Shown: piece by piece, positions 54,996 to 64,000 of the stretch
Position numbering within the stretch: position 1 is the first letter of the stretch
Layout of the letters: every line of letters begins with the position of its first letter
Assembly (NCBI RefSeq): GCF_024721605.1
Contig: NZ_CP102630.1
Location: 372,001-436,000, forward strand
Length of the DNA: 64,000 bases
Direction: 5' to 3'
Origin: Sphingomicrobium flavum
Lineage (GTDB): Bacteria > Pseudomonadota > Alphaproteobacteria > Sphingomonadales > Sphingomonadaceae
Made by a program: the position numbers and the translations under genes
The notes under the pieces: model-generated
Databases searched by the model: none
Told to the model about the DNA's origin: nothing
Seen by the model: only the letters and a program-made list of their open reading frames with translations

Positions 54996-57161
54996 TCAAA
55001 CGAAGCTATAGGGATCGACGTCGACGGCGACGCGCACGCCGGCGCGCCAGTCGACCTTGCCGAGCCAGTCGCGGATCACGTCCTGCACATCGAGCTTGCG
55101 TTCGGCATGGACGAGCAGGCGATGGCGGTGGCGCCCGCGCAGCATGGCGAGCGGGGCGGGGGCGGGGCCGTAGACCGCCATGCCTTCCACGCTGGGGCGC
55201 GCATGGCCGATGGCGGCGGCGACCTGCTCGGCCTCGGCCTGGTCTTCGGAGGAAACGATAATCGCGGCGAGGCGGCCAAAGGGCGGCATGGCGGCATCGC
55301 GCCGCGCCTCGGTCTCGGCAGCGACAAAGCCCGGCCCGTCATTGGCAATCAGGGCGGCGATGACGGCGGCTTCGGGGTCATGTGTCTGTACATAGACCCG
55401 CCCGGGCTTGTCGCCGCGTCCGGCGCGCCCCGCGACCTGGCTGATCTGCTGGAAGGTCCGCTCGCCCGCGCGAAGGTCTCCGCCCTGCAGCCCGAGATCG
55501 GCATCGACGACGCCGACCAGGGTGAGGTTTGGAAAGTGATAGCCCTTGGTGACCAGCTGCGTGCCGATCACGATGTCGATCTCGCCCGCTTCCATCGCGC
55601 GCACGAATTCGGCCGCGCGCGCCGGGCTCCAGATGGTGTCGGAAGTGACTACTGCGGTCTTGGCATCGGGGAAGAGCGCGGCGACCTCGTCGGCGATGCG
55701 CTCGACGCCCGGCCCGCAGGCGACGAGGCTGTCCTCGTCCCCGCATTCGGGGCATAGTCGCGGCGGCGGCATGACATGGCCGCAATGATGGCAGGCGAGG
55801 CGATGCATCAGCCGATGCTCGACCATCCAGGCGGTGCAATTGGGGCATTGGAAGCGATGCCCGCAGGTCCGGCACAAGGTGAGCGGCGCAAAGCCCCGGC
55901 GGTTGAGAAAGAGCAAAGACTGCTCGCCTGCCTCCAGATTGGCCTCCAACTCTCTCACCAATGTTGGCGCCAGCCAATGGCCGCGCAGCGGCGGATCCTG
56001 CGTCAGGTCGATGGCGCTGATCTCCGGCATTTGCGCATCGGCATGCCGCTCGGTCAGCGTGACTTCGCTATAGCGCCCGATCTCGACCATGTGGCGCGTC
56101 TCAATGGCCGGCGTGGCGGAGGCCAGGATGACGGGAAATTGCTCGAAATGCCCGCGCATCACGGCGACATCGCGGGCATGATATTGGACGCCCTCTTCCT
56201 GCTTGAAGCTGGTTTCATGCGCTTCATCGACGATGATGAGGCCGAGATTGCGATAGGGCAGGAACAGGCTTGAGCGCGCGCCGACGACGACCTTGGCGCT
56301 GCCGTCCGCAATCGCCCGCCAGGCGCGCCGCCGCTCGGAGGCGCGAAGGTCCGAATGCCAGGCCACCGGCTCGCAGCCAAAGCGCGCGGTGAAGCGGTTG
56401 AGGAAAGGCTCGGTCAGCGCGATTTCGGGCAGCAGCACCAGCACCTGCCGGTCCTGCCGCAGCGCCTCGGCCAGCGCTTCGAAATAGACCTCGGTCTTGC
56501 CCGAGCCGGTGACCCCGTCGAGCAGGATGGGCTGAAATTCCCCGCCGATCGCCGCCGTCAGCGTCGAAGCGGCCTCAGCCTGCTCGGCGCTCAGCCTGGG
56601 CGGATTAAAATCGGGGTCGGGCAGGGGGAAGGGCGCATCGGCATCCACCGCCACCGCTTCCAGTGCCGCCACGTTGACGAGGCCGCGAATGACCCCGTCC
56701 GACACCTCGGCCAGCCGCGCCAGTTCGCGCACGCTGCCCTGCCGCCCCTTAATCTTCTCCAGCGCCTGCTTGCGCTGCGGGGTCAGCCGGTCGGGGACAC
56801 GCCCGGTCGGCTTATATTCGGTCAGCTGGCGGGGCGAGGCGAAGGCCGCGCCCGGCAAGATCATCCTGAGCACGCTGGCCAGCGGCGAGAGATAATAATC
56901 CGCCGTCCATTCCGCGAGCCGCCGCAGCGGGGCGGCGATGGGCGGCACATCTTCCTTGGCGATGAAGGGCCGCAGTCGATTGTCGCCGACCTCTTCGGTA
57001 GGCAGCCGCTCCGGCTCCCACGCCACAGCATGCAGCTGGCGCGGCCCCAATGGCACGGTCAGGATATCGCCGGGCGCAACTTCCACCCCGTCGGGCACCC
57101 GATAATCGAGCGGCCCGAGGGCAGCATTCATAGTGACGACACGGGTGCGCCTGAGGCTCAC
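54996..57161 (-). CDS. priA: Primosomal replication protein N' (PriA helicase)
   Basis: 721 aa; reloads the replisome at stalled forks. Helicase Walker [19 protein letters not shown] in [12 protein letters not shown], and eight zinc cysteines in [13 protein letters not shown] and ACHHCG / LCPECG. C-terminal [16 protein letters not shown] is motif VI. GTG 57161 overlaps the purC stop (GTGA), so the two are translated together. Precedes the photolyase gene in the same unit. Confidence 0.97.
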   Translation of the reverse strand: MSLRRTRVVTMNAALGPLDYRVPDGVEVAPGDILTVPLGPRQLHAVAWEPERLPTEEVGDNRLRPFIAKEDVPPIAAPLRRLAEWTADYYLSPLASVLRMILPGAAFASPRQLTEYKPTGRVPDRLTPQRKQALEKIKGRQGSVRELARLAEVSDGVIRGLVNVAALEAVAVDADAPFPLPDPDFNPPRLSAEQAEAASTLTAAIGGEFQPILLDGVTGSGKTEVYFEALAEALRQDRQVLVLLPEIALTEPFLNRFTARFGCEPVAWHSDLRASERRRAWRAIADGSAKVVVGARSSLFLPYRNLGLIIVDEAHETSFKQEEGVQYHARDVAVMRGHFEQFPVILASATPAIETRHMVEIGRYSEVTLTERHADAQMPEISAIDLTQDPPLRGHWLAPTLVRELEANLEAGEQSLLFLNRRGFAPLTLCRTCGHRFQCPNCTAWMVEHRLMHRLACHHCGHVMPPPRLCPECGDEDSLVACGPGVERIADEVAALFPDAKTAVVTSDTIWSPARAAEFVRAMEAGEIDIVIGTQLVTKGYHFPNLTLVGVVDADLGLQGGDLRAGERTFQQISQVAGRAGRGDKPGRVYVQTHDPEAAVIAALIANDGPGFVAAETEARRDAAMPPFGRLAAIIVSSEDQAEAEQVAAAIGHARPSVEGMAVYGPAPAPLAMLRGRHRHRLLVHAERKLDVQDVIRDWLGKVDWRAGVRVAVDVDPYSFV

Positions 57162-57946
57162 TTGTCGCGTTTTTTACGATGCTCGTCGAGGTCCAGGATG
57201 GCACCGGCTTCCTCACCCTCTTCGGGGGTGAAGAGGCCGAGGCGGCGGGCGACTTCCTGATAGGCTTCGCCCACTTCGCCCAGATCCTGGCGGAAGCGGT
57301 CCTTGTCCAGCTTGCGGTTGGTCTTGATGTCCCACAGGCGGCAGCTGTCGGGGCTGATTTCATCGGCCAGGATAATGCGCGAGAAATCGCCGTCGAACAG
57401 GCGGCCGAACTCCAGCTTGAAGTCGATTAGCTTGATGCCGATCCCTGCGAACATGCCGCACATGAAGTCGTTCACGCGGATCGCCATGTCGGCGATATCG
57501 TTCATCTCTTCCTGGCTGGCCCAACCGAAACAGGCGATATGTTCATCCGCGATCAGCGGGTCGCCCAGTTCATCGTCCTTGTAATAATATTCGATGATGG
57601 TGCGGGGCAGCGCAACGCCTTCTTCAAGGCCGAGCCGCTTGCAGATGGTGCCGGCGGCGACGTTGCGCACGACCACTTCGATCGGCACGATTTCGACCTG
57701 CTTGACCAACTGTTCGCGCATGTTGAGGCGGCGGATGAAGTGGGTCGGTACGCCAATGGTGGCGAGCGAGGCGAAGATATGCTCGCTGATGCGGTTGTTG
57801 AGCACGCCCTTGCCGGCAATCTGGCCCTTCTTCTGGGCATTGAAGGCGGTGGCGTCATCCTTAAAATATTGGATGATGGTGCCGGGTTCGGGGCCCTCGT
57901 AGAGGATCTTCGCCTTGCCTTCGTAAATCTGCCTGCGACGTGCCAT
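57158..57946 (-). CDS. purC: Phosphoribosylaminoimidazole-succinocarboxamide synthase (SAICAR synthetase)
   Basis: 262 aa; ATP-dependent joining of CAIR and aspartate in purine synthesis. Typical start [21 protein letters not shown], then [34 protein letters not shown] and [10 protein letters not shown] (substrate motif). ATG 57946 is the family start. Heads the purC-priA-photolyase unit. Confidence 0.97.
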   Translation of the reverse strand: MARRRQIYEGKAKILYEGPEPGTIIQYFKDDATAFNAQKKGQIAGKGVLNNRISEHIFASLATIGVPTHFIRRLNMREQLVKQVEIVPIEVVVRNVAAGTICKRLGLEEGVALPRTIIEYYYKDDELGDPLIADEHIACFGWASQEEMNDIADMAIRVNDFMCGMFAGIGIKLIDFKLEFGRLFDGDFSRIILADEISPDSCRLWDIKTNRKLDKDRFRQDLGEVGEAYQEVARRLGLFTPEEGEEAGAILDLDEHRKKRDK

Positions 57947-58001
57947 TGATGTTCCCGCTGCTGTGTGTGAGGCGCGGCTATAGACCCGCCGCGCCAAGGC
58001 T

Positions 58002-60833
58002 TCAATCGGCGTTCTGGTCGATCACGACTTCCAGCTGCCGATTGCTGGAAATGCGCACTCGGCGATAGGCCTCTTCGGTGAGATAATGGCCGGCAAGCTG
58101 CTGCAGCCATTCAGGCGTCACCGCGCGGATCGCGGCTTCGCGCTGGCGAAGGCGGTCGAGGTCGCCCGGCTCGGTCTGCGCCTCGTCGACATAGCCCAGC
58201 CAGAAGCCGTTATTCTTCTTCGCCTGTTCGGTCGCCTCGAGCATGGGGGTGCGCGCGCGCTCCATGATGTCAGCGTCGACCGGCGTCGCGCGCAACTGGG
58301 CGATCACCTCCCGGATGGCGGCATCGACTTCATCGGCGCGGTCGGGGGCGACGATGCTGGTGACGCGCATATAGCCATAGTCGGGATAGGTCGGGCTCTG
58401 GAAGCTGCTGACGCCGGCGCCATAAGTCGCGCCCAGCTCCTCGCGCAGCTTGTCGGTCAGTTGCAGCTGGATCACCTCCTTGAGCAGGGTCAGCGCGATC
58501 GACAGCTGGAAGTCATCGCTGCCGATGGTCGGCCATATCGCTGCCACCATGGTCTGGTCGATGGGGCCTTCATGTTCCAGCTCGATCGGCGCGGTATCGG
58601 CGAGGAATCGGATGGGCGTGGGGTCGGCTTCGATGGGCTCCAGCCGCCGCTCGGGCAGCGCGCCGAAGCTTCTCGCCACCATGGCGATCGCATCGTCCTC
58701 GGCGATATCCCCTACAATGGCGATTTCGATCGGCGCCTGCGCGATGATCGGCGCCATCGCGGCGCGCGCCTCTTCGAGCGTGAAGGACAAGAGCGCCTCG
58801 CTGCCGGGGAAAGCGAGGCGTGCATCGCCCGTCAGCTTTTCGGGCAGGAAACTGCCGGCGACCGAGCCTGGGGTGGAGCGCACCTGCTTGTCGATCAGCG
58901 GCACGGTATTGGCCCAGCGGTCCTGCGCTTCCTGGCGATAGCCGGGATCGCTCATGAAGGCCGCGCTGACCTTGAGCTGGAGTTCCAGATCCTCGGGCGT
59001 GATGGTGGCGCCGGTGCTGGTGGTCTCGGTGCTGACGCCATAGCCGAGCTGGATAGACCGGCCGGCCAGGATCTGCCGCAGATCCTCAAGGCTGTGCGCG
59101 CCCGTGCCGCCCAGCGCAGCGGTGGAATTGATGAAGCTGGCCAGCCCGACGCGATCCTGCGGCAGGCTGGTATTGCCGCCACCAAGCCGGATCGACAGGC
59201 TCAACCGGCCTTTCTCGAAATCGGTCTGCTTGATGTTGAGCCGCACATTGTTGGCAAAGCGCAGCGTGCGGATATCGAGATCCTCGATCCGGCTATCCTC
59301 GACCACTTCGCCGGGATCGCCAAAATCGTCATAGGCGAAGACCAGCGCTTCCTCTTCCTCGAGCGCCTCGACCGCGATCTTGGCGCTGTCGGAGAGCGCG
59401 GCCGCAACCTGCGCCTCGTCGACCTCGACGCGGTTGGCGATATGAATGAGCGGTTCGCTGCCGGTCCACAGCTCGCGGAACGCCTCGTCAATCTCGGCCA
59501 GCGTAACGTCCTTCACGACCTGTTCGAAGAATTGCAGCTTGAATTCGGGGGTGGTAACGAATTCGTCATCGCCGATGGTGCTGAGGATGGCATTGGCGAG
59601 CGCCTGGTGGCTGCGCGTTTCCTTGCGGTCTACCGCGCGCTTCAAGGCGCCGCGCTGCGTTTCGACCGCCACGTCCAGTTCGCGGCCCTGAAAGCCGAAC
59701 TGCATGACGCGCCTGATATCCTGTTCGATGACGGCGATGGCGGTCTGCCAGGCGCCTTCCTTGGCGGTCAGTCCGAAGGAGGTGGCTTCGGCCACGTCAT
59801 CGGTGCTGCTGGTGCCCATGCCGCCAGCAAGCAGGCTGGATCCGGGCTGGTTGATGCGCTTGCGCACACGCTGGTTGAACATGGCGATGGCCAGGTTGCG
59901 CACCGTGGTCTTTCGGCGGTCGGCGAGCGTATCATCGGCGTCCTCGTGGGGGCGGTAGATAACGAACTGCACCTGGGTCGGCGCGGCGGGATGGATGAAG
60001 GTGTCGACATCGCTCGGCCGAGTGAGGTCGATAGTGCCCTTGGGCAGCGGCGCGCCGGGATCGCCCACGCCCCGCCAGTCGCCGAAAACCTCGATAATCT
60101 TGGCCTCGATCGCATCGGGATCGGTATCGCCGACGAAGACCAGCGTCGCATTTTCGGGTCGGTAATAGCGCCGGTACAGATCGCGCAGTCGCTCCGCCGG
60201 GGCATTTTCCAGCACCTCGGCCGTGCCGATGGGCAGGCGGTGGGGGTAAGGCGTGTCGGGTACCAGGAACATCCACTGGTCGACCAGCTGGTCATACTGC
60301 CAGCCATCGCGGGCGCGCTTCTCGCCCAGGATCACGCCGCGTTCGCGGTCCACCGCGTCAGGGTCGAAGCGCACCTCGCTTGCCGTTTCGCGCAGCAGGA
60401 ACAAGGCAGTGTCGACATGCTCGTCATCTACGCTTGGCAGATCGAGCTTATATTGCGTTTCGGTCGAGCTGGTGGAGGCATTGGTGTCCGGCCCGAACTT
60501 GAGCCCCAGCCGCTCGAGGATCTTGATCATTTCCAGTTCGGGCACATTGGTGGTGCCGTTGAAGGCCATATGCTCGATAAAGTGCGCCAGCCCCTGTTCG
60601 TCCTCGGCCTCGGCGACCGATCCGAATTCGAACTGCAGCCGCACTGCCGCCGCATCCTCGCGAAACTCATTCTTGCGGATGGCATATTTCATGCCGTTGG
60701 GCAGCGTGCCGAAACGGATGTCGGGATCGGGGGTGACATCAGTATAGTCGACGCCCCAGCCATTGCGATCCTGCGCCAAGGCAGGGGAAGTGAGGGCAGT
60801 CGCGGCCAGCAGCGCGGCGAGGAAATGACGCAA
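58002..60833 (-). CDS. Exported M16 family (pitrilysin-like) zinc peptidase
   Basis: 943 aa, full-length two-half M16 protein. Signal peptide [20 protein letters not shown], inverted zinc motif in [15 protein letters not shown], with the third ligand glutamate expected in the following helix; the second half is inactive as usual. Probably degrades peptides or signal peptides in the periplasm. The start is TTG 60833 after TGGAGAAC, fitting the signal peptide; the ATG 41 codons upstream would add a non-signal extension. Confidence 0.93.
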   Translation of the reverse strand: MRHFLAALLAATALTSPALAQDRNGWGVDYTDVTPDPDIRFGTLPNGMKYAIRKNEFREDAAAVRLQFEFGSVAEAEDEQGLAHFIEHMAFNGTTNVPELEMIKILERLGLKFGPDTNASTSSTETQYKLDLPSVDDEHVDTALFLLRETASEVRFDPDAVDRERGVILGEKRARDGWQYDQLVDQWMFLVPDTPYPHRLPIGTAEVLENAPAERLRDLYRRYYRPENATLVFVGDTDPDAIEAKIIEVFGDWRGVGDPGAPLPKGTIDLTRPSDVDTFIHPAAPTQVQFVIYRPHEDADDTLADRRKTTVRNLAIAMFNQRVRKRINQPGSSLLAGGMGTSSTDDVAEATSFGLTAKEGAWQTAIAVIEQDIRRVMQFGFQGRELDVAVETQRGALKRAVDRKETRSHQALANAILSTIGDDEFVTTPEFKLQFFEQVVKDVTLAEIDEAFRELWTGSEPLIHIANRVEVDEAQVAAALSDSAKIAVEALEEEEALVFAYDDFGDPGEVVEDSRIEDLDIRTLRFANNVRLNIKQTDFEKGRLSLSIRLGGGNTSLPQDRVGLASFINSTAALGGTGAHSLEDLRQILAGRSIQLGYGVSTETTSTGATITPEDLELQLKVSAAFMSDPGYRQEAQDRWANTVPLIDKQVRSTPGSVAGSFLPEKLTGDARLAFPGSEALLSFTLEEARAAMAPIIAQAPIEIAIVGDIAEDDAIAMVARSFGALPERRLEPIEADPTPIRFLADTAPIELEHEGPIDQTMVAAIWPTIGSDDFQLSIALTLLKEVIQLQLTDKLREELGATYGAGVSSFQSPTYPDYGYMRVTSIVAPDRADEVDAAIREVIAQLRATPVDADIMERARTPMLEATEQAKKNNGFWLGYVDEAQTEPGDLDRLRQREAAIRAVTPEWLQQLAGHYLTEEAYRRVRISSNRQLEVVIDQNAD

Positions 60834-60854
60834 AATTTGTTCTCCAGACGGATT

Positions 60855-60882
60855 CGGCGGGCCCAGACTAGCGGACCCGCCG
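60855..60882 (-). repeat. GC-rich hairpin between the DUF4349 and M16 genes
   Basis: Perfect 7-bp inverted repeat CGGCGGG / CCCGCCG with a 14-base spacer and no T tract. Placed 12 bases beyond the DUF4349 stop; a Rho-dependent end or processing site is possible. Confidence 0.4.
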
Positions 60883-60894
60883 TTCCGGTGAAGC

Positions 60895-61824
60895 CTATTC
60901 TTCAGTAGGTGTCGGCCTGACGGTCGAAAAATCGTCCTTTTGCTTCCACCAGCCAAAGCGGCGATTGCCCGCCATGATGAGCCAGACCAAGCCGATGATC
61001 GGGATCAGGAAGCCGGCCAGGATGATCAGGAAGGCGATCACCTGCTGGAAGCCCCACCAGCTTTCGGACAGGGCGTCGCGGATCGGGCTATCCTTGTAAA
61101 AACCGGGGATGACTTCGCCCGACCCATAGTTGAACACCATCGGCGTGCCGGCCAGGGCCTCGCGGTTCTGGTCGCGCCCCGTCTCCAGGCTGCGGATCTG
61201 GCGATTGATATCGTCGATGCGCGCGACCAGCTCGCCGCGGGTGCGATCGTCCTCGTCCATCGCGCCGAGCTGCTGCTCGAGCCTGCGCAGATCGGCGCGC
61301 AAGCGGCTTTCGCTTCGCGTCGCCTGGTCGATCCGGCTGCCGACATCGGTGCCGGTGATGATCTGGTCGACCAGCATTCCCTCGGCATTGATGACCGCAT
61401 CGGTCGCATCCTTGCCGAAGCTGCGCGCCGCGACGGGATCGAGCCGGAGCGCAAGCATCGCGCTGATCTTGTCTTCGCCGCGCACCTGGTAGCGCATGCC
61501 GATGATCCGGCATTTGTCGATGCCCAGTTCCTCGCACTTGGCGGCATGGGCTTCCTGCACCGGACTGATCTGGTTGGCGGGCAGGCGGAAGGCATAGCGA
61601 TAATCGAAGGCGACCCCGGGGGCGGCGGTCACATTCACACCGGGCGCGTCCGAACGCTCGGCAGGCATCGACATGGGCGCGGGTGGTGCGACCGCGTCGG
61701 CCATCGCCTCTTCCGAGGCGTCGTAGGTTTGCAGATCTTCGCTTTCGTCATAGCGCGGTGCCTGGCCACAACTTGCGATAGCAAAGGCGGTCAGAGGGAT
61801 CGCCCATAGCAGTTTCCTGTTCAT
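60895..61824 (-). CDS. DUF4349 lipoprotein
   Basis: 309 aa. Lipoprotein signal (MNRKLLWAIPLTAFAIASCGQ, cysteine 19). Pro/Ala/Ser-rich linker, then a DUF4349 region: FRLPANQISPVQEAHAAKC, DVGSRIDQATRSESRLRADLRRLEQQL, with a coiled coil (about 165-225) and a C-terminal membrane helix (VIAFLIILAGFLIPIIGLVWLIM) followed by a basic tail. Anchored at both ends; role unknown. Good ribosome site AAAGGAAAGAGC. A TTGACG / TATAAC pair upstream has only 14 bases spacing. Confidence 0.87.
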   Translation of the reverse strand: MNRKLLWAIPLTAFAIASCGQAPRYDESEDLQTYDASEEAMADAVAPPAPMSMPAERSDAPGVNVTAAPGVAFDYRYAFRLPANQISPVQEAHAAKCEELGIDKCRIIGMRYQVRGEDKISAMLALRLDPVAARSFGKDATDAVINAEGMLVDQIITGTDVGSRIDQATRSESRLRADLRRLEQQLGAMDEDDRTRGELVARIDDINRQIRSLETGRDQNREALAGTPMVFNYGSGEVIPGFYKDSPIRDALSESWWGFQQVIAFLIILAGFLIPIIGLVWLIMAGNRRFGWWKQKDDFSTVRPTPTEE

Positions 61825-61960
61825 GCTCTTTCCTTTGACAGTCACTGGGACCGCTAAGGTTATAGTGTAACATTTCTGCGTCAAGCCGTTTATTTCCGTC
61901 GACGAATTGCAACTGTTTGGAACTTTTTCGTCGCCTTTATGGGTGCCATGCCAGGCCCAA

Positions 61961-61990
61961 CGAAAAGGGGCGGCCGCGAACGGCCGCCCC
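61961..61990 (-). terminator. Strong intrinsic terminator after the 304-aa exported protein
   Basis: On the minus strand: perfect 10-bp stem GGGGCGGCCG / CGGCCGCCCC closed by a TTCG tetraloop, then TTTTCGTT. It lies 30 bases beyond the stop codon at 62021. Confidence 0.92.
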
Positions 61991-62020
61991 CCAATAGGCT
62001 CTTTTGGGTGGTCGCTGTCG

Positions 62021-62935
62021 TTACTGAACAGCGAAGTCGAAGATGCGGGTGGCGCCCGCAAGCTGTCCCTGTCCCGTCGAGCCGCCCATCGAATAGACAA
62101 ATCCATATTCGCCTGCAGGCAATGGCTGATTGATCTTCACTTCGAACACGCCTGGCGCGACTTCGTTATAGTCGAAGCCGATCCGATCCTTGTCGCTGAC
62201 GCCCGATTTCGCGCCGCCTAGGTTGATGGAACCAACGCTGGCTTCACGGCGATTTTTCTTTTCCTTGGAATCGAACTCGACCAGCGCGAATTCTGCCGGA
62301 GACACGGCCGTGACCGAGAAGGAGCTGCCAAACTGCGACACGCCGTTGAGCTGATGCTCCGGATTGAAGAAGAAGTATAAGGTCGGCGTGACGTCGTCAG
62401 TCTTGATCCGCGCGCTATGGTTCGGGACGACAATCTTGATCTTCATCGATGCGATGCCCGATGTCAGCGCATAGCCCAGCAGACCCGATGTCTTGGCCTG
62501 CGTCGGGACCGTCGGATCGATCTTCGCCATCCGCGCCTCTTCACCGCCATAGAACATGTAGATGCCGGGTGAATGCGGCACCGTAGGATCGGGGCTTTCA
62601 TTGTCGGCCAGCGTAATCTTGGCATCTTGCGCGGCACCATCATCCAGCATCGCCGCAATCACCTCATCGGGAACCCCGGCATTTTTCAGTTCGATCATGG
62701 CCATGGTGGAGCCATCGAAGTCACCCTTGGTAGAGCGGATCTTGGCAATGATGGCTTCCGCACCGAGGCCTGCATCGACCAGCGCGATGATGGTGGCATT
62801 GTCGAGCACTTCCTCATCGGCACGTTGGACACCCGCCACCGCAGCACCATGAGCGGCAGTGGCCGGCATGTCGGCTGCCAGCGCAGGCGACATGAGCGCG
62901 CCGAAGAGAGGCGCGAGCAACAATTTATATTTCAT
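62021..62935 (-). CDS. Exported conserved hypothetical protein, 304 aa
   Basis: Signal peptide MKYKLLLAPLFGALMSPALA. The segment LDNATIIALVDAGLGAEAIIAKIRSTK with FDGSTMAMIELKNAGVPDEVIAAML resembles the short helical repeat often found in SHOCT-like or lipoprotein contexts. The C-terminal two-thirds is a beta-rich domain (MKIKIVVPNHSARI, TPTLYFFFNPEHQ, GEYGFVYSMGGSTGQGQ). Family not recognised by name. Single-gene unit with a strong terminator; divergent from the DUF2939 gene. Confidence 0.78.
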   Translation of the reverse strand: MKYKLLLAPLFGALMSPALAADMPATAAHGAAVAGVQRADEEVLDNATIIALVDAGLGAEAIIAKIRSTKGDFDGSTMAMIELKNAGVPDEVIAAMLDDGAAQDAKITLADNESPDPTVPHSPGIYMFYGGEEARMAKIDPTVPTQAKTSGLLGYALTSGIASMKIKIVVPNHSARIKTDDVTPTLYFFFNPEHQLNGVSQFGSSFSVTAVSPAEFALVEFDSKEKKNRREASVGSINLGGAKSGVSDKDRIGFDYNEVAPGVFEVKINQPLPAGEYGFVYSMGGSTGQGQLAGATRIFDFAVQ

Positions 62936-63150
62936 AATCCATTCCCCCACGGAATTTACCCAGACGTCACTTCGCCTTGTCATAGCAAAGCTTGTCGGTG
63001 GAGCAAGGCGGAGCGTATCTCGCATCAAGTCGGAGCACCGACGATTGCCGGCACCCTGCGCACATCCGTCGCCCGTTTGCGAAAAAGCATTGTGAAGGCG
63101 GGGCGGCTGTGGTTGGGGTGCGACAAAATTTACCCGCAAGGTTTTTCGCC

Positions 63151-63645
63151 ATGAAAAAGATCGTCGCCGTTATCTCTCTGCTGCTCGTCCTGGTGGGGGC
63201 CTGGTGGTTCGCTTCGCCCTGGTGGTCGTTGAAGGGGATGAAGGAAGCGGGCGATGCACGCGATGCGGCGGCGTTCAGCGAGCATATCGATTTTCCCGCG
63301 CTGCGCGCCGATGTGAAGGCCGAGACGCTGGCGGAGCTCAAGCGCCAATATGGCGGCGACGGGCAGATCGAGATGGCGGCGGCGGAAGCGATGATCGGGC
63401 CAGCGATCGATGCGGCGCTGAGCGAGGATGGGGTCAAGCGCATGTTCGACATGGCGGCCACCGCGGACAATATGCCTTTCCCCACCTTCCAGGGTGACGA
63501 GCTGCCCGAGATCGAGCGGCGGGGCTTTGGCGAATTCGTGGTGAACCAGGAGAATGGTGAGCCGGGACTGGTCTTCCACCGGGTGGGGCTGGGCTGGAAA
63601 CTGGCGGGGATCGAGGTGCCTGAGGCGCCCGCGCCAACGCAGTAG
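63151..63645 (+). CDS. DUF2939 family exported protein
   Basis: 164 aa. N-terminal anchor or signal (MKKIVAVISLLLVLVGAWWFASP), then the DUF2939 pattern WSLKGMKEAGDARDAAAFSEHIDFPALRADVKAE, a helix-rich domain and a beta-rich end. Start at 63151 is chosen because the hydrophobic segment begins there; the in-frame upstream extension has no family likeness. Function unknown. A 215-base gap upstream holds its promoter and that of the divergent gene. Confidence 0.85.
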   Translation: MKKIVAVISLLLVLVGAWWFASPWWSLKGMKEAGDARDAAAFSEHIDFPALRADVKAETLAELKRQYGGDGQIEMAAAEAMIGPAIDAALSEDGVKRMFDMAATADNMPFPTFQGDELPEIERRGFGEFVVNQENGEPGLVFHRVGLGWKLAGIEVPEAPAPTQ

Positions 63646-63834
63646 CCCTTCGCGGCCCAAGACCGGCTGGTCGCTATTCGTTTGCTATTATCCTCCATCA
63701 CGCCTAGGGCAGCCAGGCTACCAAGTGCCGACTGCCGGACTGCCCGGCCCGATCATGGGCCCGAACTTCCTCACATCGCTGCTACTAGCCACGAAGCCGG
63801 GCCGCTATTGGTCCGGTCCATGAGGAAGAATCCC

Positions 63835-64000
63835 ATGACCGAAGGTACCGTTAAATTTTTCAACACCCAAAAGGGTTTTGGTTTCATCACGCCTGACAAT
63901 GGCGGCGGTGACGCATTTGTCCACATCACGGCCGTCGAGGCCTCGGGCCTTGGCTCGCTGAATGAAGGCCAGCGCGTCTCCTATGAACTGGAAGACGATC
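63835..64000 (+). CDS. Cold-shock domain protein, 5' part (cut by window edge)
   Basis: 55 codons are present. Start MTEGTVKFFNTQKGFGFITP, with RNP1 KGFGFI and RNP2-like DAFVHIT, as in CspA-type single-stranded nucleic-acid chaperones. The leader (63646-63834) is long and GC-rich in its centre (GGCCC-GATCAT-GGGCC, an inverted repeat), compatible with leader-based control as in cspA, but no cold box was identified. Ribosome site GAGGAAGAA. Confidence 0.93.
   Translation, partial: MTEGTVKFFNTQKGFGFITPDNGGGDAFVHITAVEASGLGSLNEGQRVSYELEDD

Noticed and set aside
58086-60908. 940-codon open frame opposite the M16 peptidase
   Set aside because: Antisense shadow of a conserved exported peptidase with its signal peptide and HFIEH motif; no ribosome site or family.

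Overview
The window is a gene-dense, G+C-rich stretch of a chromosome from an alphaproteobacterium, most likely of the order Sphingomonadales. The evidence is the gene content (CpdR, a TrcR/DUF1013 cell-cycle regulator, DUF1192, a SapC-family protein, an AtpHAGDC ATP synthase operon, small single-receiver response regulators) and an alphaproteobacterial LexA box (GTTC-N7-GTTC) in front of uvrA. I see no transposase, integrase, prophage or CRISPR array. No stretch longer than 300 bases lacks a gene; the longest gaps (about 150-235 bases) are promoter regions and are listed where something can be seen in them.

Layout. 1-10 kb: start of uvrA, thpR, a Bax-inhibitor-1 membrane protein, a GST, a PAS protein, two exported peptidases (M28 and S9) and clpA. 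10-18.6 kb: quinone oxidoreductase; a divergent Lrp-type regulator and methionine gamma-lyase pair; trcR; an xseB-ispA-coaD-cyclophilin-queA run; kbp and a DUF481 outer-membrane protein. 18.6-21 kb: an AT-richer membrane protein, a fatty-acid desaturase broken by one in-frame TAG, and an ArsR-type regulator. 21-27.4 kb: a Sel1 protein, tgt, a DEAD-box helicase, sapC-like, an N-formylglutamate amidohydrolase-like gene, cpdR and tRNA-Val(GAC). 27.5-30.1 kb: a tightly coupled sulfur cassette (metallo-beta-lactamase-fold persulfide-dioxygenase-like protein, split YeeE/YedE pair, TauE/SafE exporter). 30-33.3 kb: receiver protein, DksA-like zinc protein, exported methyltransferase and an orphan cpaF. 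33.3-45.9 kb: a surface-glycan block (O-antigen-ligase-like, PAP2, two GT-C-type membrane proteins, DUF354, three GT2-type transferases, UPF0104-like protein, two methyltransferases). 45.9-50.8 kb: the atp operon, with a small TRASH-like cysteine protein inserted between atpD and atpC. 51-58 kb: hydrolase, GNAT, ada, an Fe-S photolyase/cryptochrome, priA and purC. 58-64 kb: M16 peptidase, a DUF4349 lipoprotein, a conserved exported protein, DUF2939, and the start of a cold-shock protein.

How the genes work together. Most of the window is housekeeping: DNA repair (uvrA, ada, photolyase, priA), proteolysis (clpA, with CpdR acting as a ClpXP adaptor in relatives), queuosine synthesis (queA, tgt), isoprenoid and CoA synthesis, and energy (atp). 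The accessory interest lies in the glycan block, whose parts fit a polyprenyl-linked sugar pathway, the sulfide/thiosulfate cassette, the methionine gamma-lyase pair, and the damaged desaturase next to an intact regulator. Several control regions carry clean inverted repeats with no assigned regulator. Seven convergent gene pairs end in stop codons that overlap by exactly four bases.
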